A DNA stretch of 64,000 nt, taken from Actibacterium pelagium. Its GTDB lineage: Bacteria; Pseudomonadota; Alphaproteobacteria; Rhodobacterales; Rhodobacteraceae. Of this stretch, positions 44,980 through 53,007 are shown piece by piece (position 1 is the first letter of the stretch; the number at the start of each line of letters is the position of its first letter). The position numbers were made by a program, and so were the translations under genes. The DNA is taken from NCBI RefSeq assembly GCF_002285415.1, contig NZ_NSBU01000006.1, positions 356,001 to 420,000 of the forward strand. The letters are read 5' to 3'. The notes beneath the pieces were generated by a model. The model saw nothing but the letters and a program-made list of their open reading frames with translations, ran no database searches and was not told the origin of the DNA.

Positions 44980-45455
44980 GGCAGGTCCATGACCAGACAG
45001 GTGGCCGAGCCGGTTGCGTAAAGCTTGCCAGTCTCTACGTCCCGGACCTCGCCCCGAGCGACGCCCACCGTTCGGCCCACGGATTCGGTGATACCGATGG
45101 CCTCGACCAAGGTGCCAGCTGGAATGGCGCGGGTGATGTTCAGCTTGTATTCCAGCGTCGTATAGCCTTTGCCCGCAGGCAGTTCGGACTGCACCGCGCA
45201 GGACATGCAACTGTCCATCAACACCCCGTACCAACCGCCATGGGTTCCACCCATATAGTTCAGATGCTCGGTCAAGGGCGTGCCGCGAAAGACCACGCGG
45301 CCCGCCTCAACACTGTGCATGTGAAAGTTGATGGGCGCGCAGATGGGCGGCGGTGGAAAGCGGCCGTCGCACATGCGCTGCAGGACCTCTAGCCCCGATA
45401 GTGGTCGGACCTGATCCAGCGGAACAGTGGCGAATTTATGTGTTGAAGTAGACAT
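44976..45455 (-). CDS. PaaI-type hotdog thioesterase
   Basis: Protein of 159 residues with a single hotdog domain. The active-site stretch NYMGGTHGGWYGVLMD and the following central helix fit the PaaI/YbgC-like 4HBT group, which hydrolyses acyl-CoA. The substrate is unknown. The ATG at 45455 has AGGGG close by; an ATG at 45476 gives seven extra residues and has no ribosome-binding site. It overlaps the end of the DUF2235 gene on the other strand. Confidence 0.87.
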   Translation of the reverse strand: MSTSTHKFATVPLDQVRPLSGLEVLQRMCDGRFPPPPICAPINFHMHSVEAGRVVFRGTPLTEHLNYMGGTHGGWYGVLMDSCMSCAVQSELPAGKGYTTLEYKLNITRAIPAGTLVEAIGITESVGRTVGVARGEVRDVETGKLYATGSATCLVMDLP

Positions 45456-45534
45456 GATACCCCTGCCATCATTCAAGCGATGGCTTAGGGGGTGTCAATT
45501 CATTCCTAATTGTCGCTTTACAAGAGACGGCGGA

Positions 45535-46395
45535 TTAGGCCGCTTCAACCAGCTTCGGTGTCACACCGAAATCTTTGCACAGACGGGCCGAAAGGGCCGG
45601 TTTGTTCAGCGTGTAGAAGTGCAGGTCTTCGACACCGCCTTCGACCAGTTGGGTGCAGAGGTTGCGGGTGTAATTATGCGAGAACTCGGCGCCGCGGCCT
45701 TCCGAGATGGCCTTGGTGAAGGCTTCGTCCAGCCAAGCGGGAACTTTGGTGCCGCAGCGCTGGGCGAATTTCTTGACGCCGTCCCAGCTCTCGATCGGCA
45801 GGATGCCCGGCAGGATCGGAGCGTCGATGCCCGCCTTTTCGCAACGGTCGCGGAAGCGGAAGAAGGTTTCCGGCTCGAAGAAGAACTGGGTGATGGCGGA
45901 ATTTGCGCCAGCTTCGAACTTTTGCTTCAGCCATGCGACGTCGGCATTGTTGTCGGCGGCTTCGGGGTGCGGGTCGGGATAGGCGCCGACGCGCAGGTGG
46001 AATTTGCCGGTCTCGGCAAGGGCCTCGATCAGTTCACAGGCGTTGGCAAAGCCTTCGGGGTGCGGTGTGAAATGGCCTTCGCCCTTGGGCGGGTCGCCGC
46101 GCAGGGCGACGATCTCGGTCACGCCGGCCTTGGCATAGGTGTCGGCGATCTCCAGCGTCTCAGTGCGGGTTGCGTTCACGCAGGTCAGGTGGGCCGCAAC
46201 GTTCAGGCCATAGTTTTTGTGGATGATCTCGACCGCGTCATGGGTCAGCTCGCGCGTGGTGCCGCCCGCGCCATAGGTGACCGAAACGAAGCTTGGGTCA
46301 AACTCGTTCAGCGTCTGCACTGTGTCCCACAGGCGGAAGGCCGCTTTCATGGACTGCGGCGGGAAAAATTCGAACGAAACGCGGGGGGTGGTCAT
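45535..46395 (-). CDS. metF: 5,10-Methylenetetrahydrofolate reductase MetF
   Basis: FAD enzyme of 286 residues that reduces methylene-THF to 5-methyl-THF, the methyl donor for methionine. The N-terminal SFEFFPP with its catalytic Glu, the VTYGAGGTTR segment, and ALRGDPP are family hallmarks. It is divergent from metR, with an inverted repeat in between, so MetR probably controls it. It connects the folate genes (fhs, folD) to the methionine genes in this window. Confidence 0.95.
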   Translation of the reverse strand: MTTPRVSFEFFPPQSMKAAFRLWDTVQTLNEFDPSFVSVTYGAGGTTRELTHDAVEIIHKNYGLNVAAHLTCVNATRTETLEIADTYAKAGVTEIVALRGDPPKGEGHFTPHPEGFANACELIEALAETGKFHLRVGAYPDPHPEAADNNADVAWLKQKFEAGANSAITQFFFEPETFFRFRDRCEKAGIDAPILPGILPIESWDGVKKFAQRCGTKVPAWLDEAFTKAISEGRGAEFSHNYTRNLCTQLVEGGVEDLHFYTLNKPALSARLCKDFGVTPKLVEAA

Positions 46396-46451
46396 CGGGG
46401 AATCCTCTTGGGTGTTGAGGGGCTTGTCGCACGTCGCGCGTTGTGAGACAA

Positions 46452-46479
46452 ATTCATAATCGTAAAGAAGGTTATGAGT
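46452..46479. promoter_or_regulatory. Putative MetR operator between metF and metR
   Basis: The imperfect inverted repeat ATTCATAATC-N8-GGTTATGAGT matches at 8 of 10 positions, with core CATAA...TTATG. It lies 12 nt before the metR start and 57 nt before metF, the usual place of a LysR-type site controlling a divergent pair. Confidence 0.55.
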
Positions 46480-46490
46480 CTGATTAAAGT

Positions 46491-47396
46491 ATGCATCTGG
46501 AACTGCGACATCTGAGAACGATCAAGGCGATCCACGAGGCGGGTGGTTTGGCGCGTGCTGCGGATGTGTTGAACATCACCCAATCGGCGCTGAGCCATCA
46601 AGTGAAGGGCTTGGAAGAACAGGTCGGGATGGAGCTGTTCGTGCGGCGGTCGAAGCCGCTGAAACTGTCGTCGGCGGGGCAGCGGTTGTTGCGCTTGGCC
46701 GAGAAGGTCTTGCCGGAGGTGGCCGCCACCGAAGCAGAGTTTCAGGGCCTGCACGAAGGCAAGACCGGACGGCTGTTCATCACCTTGGAATGTCATGCGT
46801 GCTATGAGTGGCTGCTGCCGGTGCTGGAGGCGTTTCGGAAAGTCTGGCCCGAGGTGGATGTGGATATCCGGACCGGGCTGGCCTTTGACGCCTTGCCCGC
46901 GTTGGAGCGGGAAGATGTTGATCTGGTGATCTCTTCCGATCCGGTGGACTTGGCCGGGGTGCAGTTTGCGCCCTTGTTTGACTATGAGCCGGTTTTTGTC
47001 GCCGCAGCAGGGCATCGGTTGGCCGAGAAACCCTTTATCGAGGCGGAAGATCTTCGGGACGAGAACATCATCACCTACCCGGTGGACCGAGCAAAGCTGG
47101 ATGTCTTCACCACATTGCTGACACCGGCCAAGGTAGAGCCGCGCGGCCATCGTCGGGTGGAACTGACCGAGGTGATCCTGATGCTTGTGGCCTCGGGCCG
47201 GGGTGTCACGGTGCTGCCGGACTGGGTGCTGCGCGAGGTGAAGAGCAGCGCCGATTACATCACGCGGCCCTTGACCAAAGGCGGTTTGGCCAAGCGGATG
47301 TATGCGGCGACACGGGACGAGGATGCCTCGAAGCCGTTCATGGCACATTTCATCCGATTGGCCCGAACCGAGCCTGTGAAGCTGCAACGCCGATAG
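46491..47396 (+). CDS. metR: LysR-family regulator MetR
   Basis: Protein of 301 residues. The winged HTH is at the N-terminus (about 1-62, with ARAADVLNITQSALSHQVKGLE), then a periplasmic-binding-like effector domain. It is divergent from metF, the classic arrangement for MetR, which uses homocysteine as co-regulator in other bacteria. The end of the protein (RTEPVKLQRR) is followed by a short TTCCCG/CGGGAA hairpin with an ATTTT tail. Confidence 0.92.
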   Translation: MHLELRHLRTIKAIHEAGGLARAADVLNITQSALSHQVKGLEEQVGMELFVRRSKPLKLSSAGQRLLRLAEKVLPEVAATEAEFQGLHEGKTGRLFITLECHACYEWLLPVLEAFRKVWPEVDVDIRTGLAFDALPALEREDVDLVISSDPVDLAGVQFAPLFDYEPVFVAAAGHRLAEKPFIEAEDLRDENIITYPVDRAKLDVFTTLLTPAKVEPRGHRRVELTEVILMLVASGRGVTVLPDWVLREVKSSADYITRPLTKGGLAKRMYAATRDEDASKPFMAHFIRLARTEPVKLQRR

Positions 47397-47412
47397 GTGG
47401 ATCGCTGTCGTC

Positions 47413-47456
47413 TTCCCGATGATTTAAACGGGAAATTTTCCCCAAGATGCTTGGGG
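47413..47456 (+). terminator. Weak terminator and second hairpin after metR
   Basis: TTCCCG (47413-47418) pairs with CGGGAA (47429-47434), followed by ATTTT. Directly after it, CCCCAAG-ATG-CTTGGGG (47440-47456) is a perfect 7-bp hairpin with a 3-nt loop. The pair lies 60-100 nt before the cysK start and may belong to metR termination or a cysK leader. Confidence 0.5.
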
Positions 47457-47515
47457 ACACCGTGGCGATTCATGTTAAATTACGGCCCATAGATTTCAGA
47501 ACAGGGAGAAGACCG

Positions 47516-48592
47516 ATGGGAATCCGTCAGACATCCGGGCGCGGACAGCGTTACGATTCAATTCTGGATACGGTTGGGGACACGCCGGTTGTGCGTTTGA
47601 ACCGGATCGCGCCGAAGAATGTCGAGGTCTACGTCAAGGTCGAAGCCTTCAACCCTGCGGCCTCGGTCAAGGACCGGCTGGCCTTGAATATCATCGAAGC
47701 GGCCGAACGGGACGGGACATTGAAGGCCGGCCAGACCGTGGTCGAGGCGACCTCGGGCAACACCGGGATTGGTCTTGCGATGGTCTGTGCGGCCAAGGGC
47801 TATCCGCTGGTGGTGACCATGGCCGAGAGCTTTTCGATCGAACGCCGTAGGCTGATGCGGTTCTTGGGCGCGAAGGTGGTGCTGACCCCGAAAGAGCTGA
47901 AGGGCTTTGGCATGTACACCAAGGCCAAGGAGCTGGCAGACGCGAACGGATGGTTCCTTGCCAGTCAGTTCGAGACCTCTGCCAATGCTGATATGCACGA
48001 GGCGACAACGGCGCGCGAAATCATGAATGATTTTAAAGATAAGCCGCTTGATTACTTCGTGTCTGGTTACGGCACTGGCGGAACTGTGTCCGGTGTTGGT
48101 CGGGTGCTGAAGGCTGAAAGCCCCGACACAAAGATCATCCTGACCGAGCCCGCGAATGCGGCGATCCTTGGGTCTGGCTATGTGAATACCCGAAACGAGG
48201 ATCACCAGCCGACCGAGGGGCACCCGGATTTCAACCCGCACCCGATCCAAGGCTGGACCCCGGATTTCATTCCGTGGGTTCTGCAAGAGGCCGTCGACAA
48301 GGGCTATTATGACGAGCTTTTGCCGGTTGCAGGGCCAGAGGGCATTGCTTGGTCGAAACGGCTTGCAGCGGAAGAAGGGATCTTCACCGGTATCTCGGGT
48401 GGGGCAACGGTGGCTGTCGCAATGAAAGTGGCAGAGTCTGCGCCGGACGGGTCTGTCATTCTGGCGATGTTGCCAGATACTGGCGAACGCTATCTGTCGA
48501 CGCCTCTATTTGAAGGGATTGCCGAGGGCATGACCGACGAAGAGCGGGAAATCTCGGCCTCGACGCCCTTTGGGCAGATGGCGGCAGAGTAG
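47516..48592 (+). CDS. cysK: Cysteine synthase A
   Basis: PLP enzyme that makes cysteine from O-acetylserine and sulfide. The protein has 358 residues, about 30 longer than classic CysK. The PLP Lys52 is in ASVKDR, the substrate loop is TSGNTG (79-84), and GTGGTVSG holds the phosphate. An insertion rich in Pro/His sits before the region TPDFIP. The frame extends to 47447, but ATG 47516 follows AGGGAGAA. The terminator after the gene is clear. Confidence 0.92.
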   Translation: MGIRQTSGRGQRYDSILDTVGDTPVVRLNRIAPKNVEVYVKVEAFNPAASVKDRLALNIIEAAERDGTLKAGQTVVEATSGNTGIGLAMVCAAKGYPLVVTMAESFSIERRRLMRFLGAKVVLTPKELKGFGMYTKAKELADANGWFLASQFETSANADMHEATTAREIMNDFKDKPLDYFVSGYGTGGTVSGVGRVLKAESPDTKIILTEPANAAILGSGYVNTRNEDHQPTEGHPDFNPHPIQGWTPDFIPWVLQEAVDKGYYDELLPVAGPEGIAWSKRLAAEEGIFTGISGGATVAVAMKVAESAPDGSVILAMLPDTGERYLSTPLFEGIAEGMTDEEREISASTPFGQMAAE

Positions 48593-48613
48593 TCCTCCTT
48601 GAATTGTGATCTG

Positions 48614-48641
48614 GGCGGTCTGGCTTTCGGGCCGCCTTTTT
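48614..48641 (+). terminator. Terminator of cysK
   Basis: A GGCGG/CCGCC stem, extended by weaker pairs, with a 13-nt interior, is followed by TTTTT. It begins 22 nt after the cysK stop. Confidence 0.7.
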
Positions 48642-48730
48642 CAATGCTGATTTGTATGGGACGCATGGCTTCCCCCTTGGCAAAGCGGTGCACGGCGCGT
48701 ATACGCGCGCTCTGACCACAGGAGTTCCCC

Positions 48731-49525
48731 ATGATCGGCAGCGCAAACCTTAACATCATGCTCAAGGCCGCCCGCAAGGCAGGCCGCAGCCTTGTGAAAG
48801 ACTTTCGCGAGGTAGAAAACCTGCAGGTGTCTTCCAAGGGCGCTGGCGACTTCGTGTCGAAAGCCGACATTCAGGCCGAGAAAATCCTGAAGGAAGATCT
48901 GATGGGCGCGCGTCCGACCTATGGTTGGCTGGGCGAGGAAACCGGTGAAGAGGAAGGGCAGGACCCGACCCGCCGCTGGATCGTCGATCCGCTGGATGGC
49001 ACCACGAACTTCCTGCATGGGTTGCCGCACTGGGCTGTTTCTATCGCGCTGGAGCACAAGGGCGAGATCGTCGCCGGTGTCGTCTTTGATGCCGCCAAGG
49101 ACGAGATGTTCTTTGCCGAAAAAGGCGCAGGCGCCTGGATGAACGAGACCCGTATCCGCTGTTCGGACCGCAAGCGCATGATCGAGGCGATCTTTGCGAC
49201 GGGCGTGCCTTTTGCGGGTAAGCGGACGTTGCCTGCCACGCTGCATGACTTTGGCCGTCTGTTGCCGATGTGTGCTGGTGTGCGCCGCTGGGGCTCTGCT
49301 GCGCTGGATTTGGCCTATGTGGCTGCGGGCCGCTACGACGGCTACTGGGAGCGTGAGCTGAACGCATGGGATCTGGCCGCGGGCCTGATCATCGTGAAAG
49401 AAGCTGGCGGTCTGGTAGACGGTCTGCGTGCTGGTCAGAACCCGATCGACGGCAACGTCATCGTCGCCAACGAGCCGATTTTCGAAAGCTTCGCCAAAGT
49501 CATCCGCGAGCGTCCGGACGCCTAA
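48731..49525 (+). CDS. suhB: Inositol monophosphatase family protein SuhB
   Basis: Protein of 264 residues. The metal-site motifs GEE (68-70), DPLDGTTNF (86-94) and WDLAAG near the end are those of the inositol monophosphatase fold. It may hydrolyse inositol phosphates or act in rRNA transcription as E. coli SuhB does; which applies here cannot be said. It converges with the rhomboid gene 8 nt away. Confidence 0.93.
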   Translation: MIGSANLNIMLKAARKAGRSLVKDFREVENLQVSSKGAGDFVSKADIQAEKILKEDLMGARPTYGWLGEETGEEEGQDPTRRWIVDPLDGTTNFLHGLPHWAVSIALEHKGEIVAGVVFDAAKDEMFFAEKGAGAWMNETRIRCSDRKRMIEAIFATGVPFAGKRTLPATLHDFGRLLPMCAGVRRWGSAALDLAYVAAGRYDGYWERELNAWDLAAGLIIVKEAGGLVDGLRAGQNPIDGNVIVANEPIFESFAKVIRERPDA

Positions 49526-49532
49526 GCCCCGG

Positions 49533-50291
49533 CTATTGCCAAGGTGAGCGTTTCTGCTTTCGCGTGACAGTCGGGATGTGCGTGCGTGTATAGCGCGCCT
49601 CGGGGTGCGGAGGGTGCCCCCGGGTGGACTGCCAATGCGTTTTGCCACCGCTTTTCAGCCAAACAGGCAGGGCTAGAACCAGCCCTGCTATGAAGCCTCC
49701 GGCATGGGCCCAATAGGCCACGCCGCCCGTGTCGGCAGAGGTGCCGACCCCGCTAAGCAGCTGTATCCCGAACCAAAGGCCCAGCATCGCCCAAGCGGGT
49801 AGGGTGATGATGCGGATCAAGATGACAAGGATCAGCAGCACATCGACCCGTGCTTTGGGATAAAGCAGCAGGTAGCCTCCCATCACGCCCGCGATGGCAC
49901 CTGACGCACCAACCATGGGAACCAGCGAAGTCGGCGCAGCCACGTATTGGCATCCGGCAGCGAACAACCCGCTTGCGATATAGAAAGCCAGAAAGCCCAC
50001 GTGGCCCATGCGATCTTCGAGGTTGTCGCCGAAAATCCAAAGAAACAGCATGTTGCCCGCCAGATGCATGAACCCGCCATGCAGAAACATCGAGGTAAAG
50101 AGCCCGTGCAGATTGGCCCCTTCCGAAACAAAGGCGGGCACGAACCCCCAGCTTAGGAAGAATCTGTGCAGGGCCTCTGGCTGAGAAAAATTCGGCAGGG
50201 ATACCAGAAAGATCACCACGTTCGCAGCAATCAGAGCGAAAGTGACGACGGGCACTCTGCGAGAGGGGTTGTGATCGCGGATCGGAAACAT
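49533..50291 (-). CDS. Rhomboid-family intramembrane serine protease
   Basis: Protein of 252 residues with six to seven TM helices. The catalytic Ser130 is in GASGAIAG and His196 in YWAHAGGF; HGGFMHLAGNM near residue 71-81 carries the oxyanion His/Asn. The last 40 residues are hydrophilic with several His and Arg. The natural substrate is unknown. It is a single gene. Confidence 0.92.
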   Translation of the reverse strand: MFPIRDHNPSRRVPVVTFALIAANVVIFLVSLPNFSQPEALHRFFLSWGFVPAFVSEGANLHGLFTSMFLHGGFMHLAGNMLFLWIFGDNLEDRMGHVGFLAFYIASGLFAAGCQYVAAPTSLVPMVGASGAIAGVMGGYLLLYPKARVDVLLILVILIRIITLPAWAMLGLWFGIQLLSGVGTSADTGGVAYWAHAGGFIAGLVLALPVWLKSGGKTHWQSTRGHPPHPEARYTRTHIPTVTRKQKRSPWQ

Positions 50292-50378
50292 GGCCTCAAG
50301 CTAAGAGCTGTTCGCGTGACGTCAAGCAGGTGCCCCAAGCGAGAGTGAATTTGACGGAACGCGAAATTTTAGCATGAT

Positions 50379-50924
50379 ATGATCATGCGTTACCTCTTCG
50401 CCTTTGTATTTCTGGCGGCCCCGGTGGCGGCAGAGACCTGTCCGGCGAATGTTTCTTTACCTGCCGATCATGCTGCCCTGATGGAAGATATCCGGACTGC
50501 CCCTGACCCCGAGACGGCCAGACTTCTTTCGATGCGCGCGTGGGAAAACTGGGCGACCGCACCTGACGCGCATGCACAGGGCTTGCTGGACGAGGGCATG
50601 TCACGACGAAGTTCCTATGATTACGCGGGAGCTCAGAAGGCATTTGAGGCATTGGTGGAATATTGCCCGGATTACCCCGAAGGCTATAACCAGCGAGCTT
50701 TCATTGCCTTTCTTCGTGGGGATTATGAAGCGGCTCTTGCAGACATCGAGATCACCTTGGCGCGAGTGCCCAACCATTTCGGCGCACTATCGGGTCGCGC
50801 TTTGACGCTGATGAACATGGGGCAGTTCACCGAAGGGCAGGAGGCCTTGAAAGAGGCACTGGCCGTGAACCCGTGGTTGCCAGAGCGCCATATGTTGATT
50901 CCGGAACCCGGCACAGAACTCTGA
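50379..50924 (+). CDS. Periplasmic TPR protein
   Basis: Protein of 181 residues with a signal peptide of about 18 residues (AAPVAAE). The mature part has two to three tetratricopeptide units, which include ALVEYCPDYPEGYNQRA. Likely a scaffold protein in the periplasm; no partner is suggested by the neighbours. The start may be ATG 50379 or 50385; neither has a good ribosome-binding site. Confidence 0.8.
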   Translation: MIMRYLFAFVFLAAPVAAETCPANVSLPADHAALMEDIRTAPDPETARLLSMRAWENWATAPDAHAQGLLDEGMSRRSSYDYAGAQKAFEALVEYCPDYPEGYNQRAFIAFLRGDYEAALADIEITLARVPNHFGALSGRALTLMNMGQFTEGQEALKEALAVNPWLPERHMLIPEPGTEL

Positions 50925-50990
50925 TGCAGTTTACGCGGAATACGGGTTTTCCTTCTTCCAATAGCGGCATAGAACATCAATACCCTGCGT

Positions 50991-51076
50991 GCCCGCGTGG
51001 TGGAATGGTAGACACAGGAGACTTAAAATCTCCAGGCCGTATGGCCGTGCCGGTTCGAGTCCGGCCGCGGGTACCA
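50991..51076 (+). tRNA. tRNA-Leu (anticodon UAA), with encoded CCA
   Basis: A complete class II tRNA of 86 nt. The acceptor arms GCCCGCG and CGCGGGT pair with one G-U, the anticodon stem is GGAGA/TCTCC around CTTAAAA (anticodon TAA), there is a long variable arm, the T arm is GCCGG-TTCGAGT-CCGGC, and the 3' end is ACCA. A T7-tailed terminator follows at 51121-51139. Confidence 0.97.
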
Positions 51077-51120
51077 AGGCTTCTTCAATATTGTGTGCGG
51101 AAATAAGCCGAGCCGTATCG

Positions 51121-51139
51121 AACGCTTGGGCGTTTTTTT
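51121..51139 (+). terminator. Terminator of tRNA-Leu
   Basis: AACGC-TTGG-GCGTT followed by an unbroken run of T (51133-51139). It is 45 nt past the tRNA. Confidence 0.8.
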
Positions 51140-51234
51140 ACCGAACCATTCAGGAGAGGGATGACAGGAGTTTCGTTCTGATTGCCAAGTACGACACTGG
51201 GGCTTAGGAGGGCTTCAACGCAAGAGGACCCAGT

Positions 51235-51252
51235 CGGACAGTAAGCTGTCCG
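51235..51252. other. Hairpin before the sulfotransferase gene
   Basis: CGGACAG-TAAG-CTGTCCG, a perfect 7-bp stem with a 4-nt loop, 31 nt upstream of the next start codon. It has no T-run. It may be a leader hairpin or operator of the islet genes. Confidence 0.45.
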
Positions 51253-51283
51253 TCACTCGGTCAACAAAAAGAACAGGCCACTG

Positions 51284-52096
51284 ATGCACGTTTACCTACG
51301 CAAACCCATTGGGTTCGGCAGAGCAAAGATGCTTGCACCGGTTTTAAAGCGTTACCGGTGTCGTCACGCGCTTGCGAAGTTGCCCAGACCAGTTGCTGCC
51401 GTGGCTGTCCATGCGGTATCGCTGCCACGCAGCAAGGCTATATTCGTGAAGAACTCAAAGGCTGCCTGCACCTCGTTGAGTCAACAGATTTATCGCTGGG
51501 AACACGGCCAAGCGTTCGAGGGGGTAAATGTCCATCGTGACAGAAGTCTCATCCAAGGGATTTGGGAGTTTCCAAAAATTGTTGAAGCTTTTCTTGACCC
51601 TGACTTTGTCAAAGTCTCAACAGTGCGAGACCCGGTGCGCCGTTGCGTGTCTGGTTTTACCGACTTTGTGTTGGACCGAAAGAATGGGAACCTCAAATAC
51701 CACAGACTTCACTGGGAAAAGGTCGGTATGTTTGGTGCCGAATCCAAATCGAAAAAGTTCGACCTTTTCCTAGACTATGTCGAAGAGAGCATTGGCCTAA
51801 ATCCCGAGTTGACCGACGAGCATTTCCGGCAACAGTTCTACAACCTTCGGCCAGATCACATAGACTATGACCACCTTCTTCGCGTAGAGCACCTTTCCGA
51901 AGATTTGGAAGAATTAGGCAGATCTCTTGATCTGTCTTCAGCGCAAAAAGTGCCGGGCAAAAACAGGTCAAACAAGAGCCGCCATAGTTTCCTTCCAACG
52001 CCAGAACAGATCGATCGTATAGAGGAAATATACGCGATAGACTTCGACTGGCTCGAAAATATGGGGTATCGTTCTAGGAAAGGGGAGCAGCTGTGA
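51284..52096 (+). CDS. Sulfotransferase-family protein
   Basis: Protein of 270 residues of the sulfotransferase 2 type. The 5'-phosphosulfate loop KNSKAACTSL is at 56-65 and the 3'-phosphate motif STVRDPVRRCVSGF at 112-125. It should move sulfate from PAPS to a sugar or surface polymer. It overlaps the following GT25 gene by 4 nt. Its GC is lower than that of its neighbours (two sample lines of 60 nt counted by hand give 26 and 28 G+C), which suggests horizontal origin. No signal peptide is clear. Confidence 0.85.
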   Translation: MHVYLRKPIGFGRAKMLAPVLKRYRCRHALAKLPRPVAAVAVHAVSLPRSKAIFVKNSKAACTSLSQQIYRWEHGQAFEGVNVHRDRSLIQGIWEFPKIVEAFLDPDFVKVSTVRDPVRRCVSGFTDFVLDRKNGNLKYHRLHWEKVGMFGAESKSKKFDLFLDYVEESIGLNPELTDEHFRQQFYNLRPDHIDYDHLLRVEHLSEDLEELGRSLDLSSAQKVPGKNRSNKSRHSFLPTPEQIDRIEEIYAIDFDWLENMGYRSRKGEQL

Positions 52097-52890
52097 AGCG
52101 TCTTTCGACCTTTCTGATCAACCTTAACAGCTCAAGGGCCCGTTTGGAGTCCTCTCGCAGCAAGCTGACGACAGCAGGGATCGGTTTTGAACGTGTTTCG
52201 GCCTTTGATGGGCGCGGAATGGATCCCCTTTCGTGTCCCGAGTACGACGAAGCGCGAGCCTTGTCATGGTTCGGCCGCAAGCTGTCGGGTGCGGAGCTGG
52301 GTTGCTACTTCTCGCACGTGCGAGCAGCTGAACGATTTCTGGAAAGCGGTTCAGAATACGGGTTGGTCCTGGAAGATGACATCAAAGTCCAACCGGACGC
52401 TAGGGCTGATTTGGAGCAGGTGATCGACATTCTCGACAGTGGTCATTGTGAAAACTGGTACATGGTCAACCTTGGGCGCAAAGTTAAAAGGCTCTATCAG
52501 CCATGTCAGCCGTTGCACCAAGCTGGCGGCAACTTGTTTTGCAAGGCTCACTATTTCCCGGACACGACTTCTGCGATTCTATGGTCGCGTACCGGGGCGA
52601 AAGAATTTCTAAAGGTCGCCTATCCGATCTTCATGCCTGTCGATCACTTCTTGCGGTATTGGAATTGCGAAACTGATGAGGGTTTTGGAGTAACATCGCC
52701 AATTTTCCCTCAGCTAGGACAAGACAGCGTTATTCGTGCTGCCGCCCCTCCGAGTGAATTGCAGCGTGCACGGTTTTATCACCTGCGAAAACAAAGACGA
52801 CTTTGGGCTAACAAGATTAAAGCCAAAAAGAATCTGCAAATGTCGGCAATACCAAATGGCGGGGTTGCCGATCGTACAACAGCGCTTTAG
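52093..52890 (+). CDS. Glycosyltransferase family 25 protein
   Basis: Protein of 265 residues with the GT25 features of lipooligosaccharide galactosyltransferases: GAELGCYFSHVRA near residue 67 and the metal/donor motif LEDD at 93-96. It likely adds a sugar to LPS or another glycan. GTG start, coupled to the sulfotransferase by a GTGA overlap. The two could form a small surface-glycan modification module. Confidence 0.85.
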   Translation: MKRLSTFLINLNSSRARLESSRSKLTTAGIGFERVSAFDGRGMDPLSCPEYDEARALSWFGRKLSGAELGCYFSHVRAAERFLESGSEYGLVLEDDIKVQPDARADLEQVIDILDSGHCENWYMVNLGRKVKRLYQPCQPLHQAGGNLFCKAHYFPDTTSAILWSRTGAKEFLKVAYPIFMPVDHFLRYWNCETDEGFGVTSPIFPQLGQDSVIRAAAPPSELQRARFYHLRKQRRLWANKIKAKKNLQMSAIPNGGVADRTTAL

Positions 52891-52934
52891 CGCGACTAGG
52901 CTCTTGAAATACGTTTCAATTCTTTCGGGTATTC

Positions 52935-52976
52935 AGAACGGCCGGGCGCTTCCCGCGCCGGGCCACAGGGTTCTGC
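52935..52976. other. Long stem-loop at the end of the islet
   Basis: CAGAAC (52935-52940) pairs with GTTCTG (52971-52976), and inside it GGCC-G-GGCGC pairs with GCGCC-G-GGCC with one G-G mismatch. It lies 45 nt after the GT25 stop and may act as a terminator, though no T-run follows. Confidence 0.5.
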
Positions 52977-52988
52977 GTCTGAATGAGT

Positions 52989-53002
52989 CGCAGGTACCAA
53001 GG
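52989..53002 (+). repeat. Near copy of the tRNA-Leu 3' end (possible att-like repeat)
   Basis: CGCAGGTACCAAGG matches 13 of 14 bases of CGCGGGTACCAAGG at 51066-51079, the 3' end of the tRNA and the next 3 nt. The two copies are in the same direction and enclose the low-GC islet. No integrase is present. Confidence 0.5.
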
Positions 53003-53007
53003 TTATC

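Noticed and set aside
51077..52890. Prophage or integrative element at tRNA-Leu
   Set aside because: The tRNA-end repeat suggests past integration, but there is no integrase, excisionase or phage gene, so I report only an islet.
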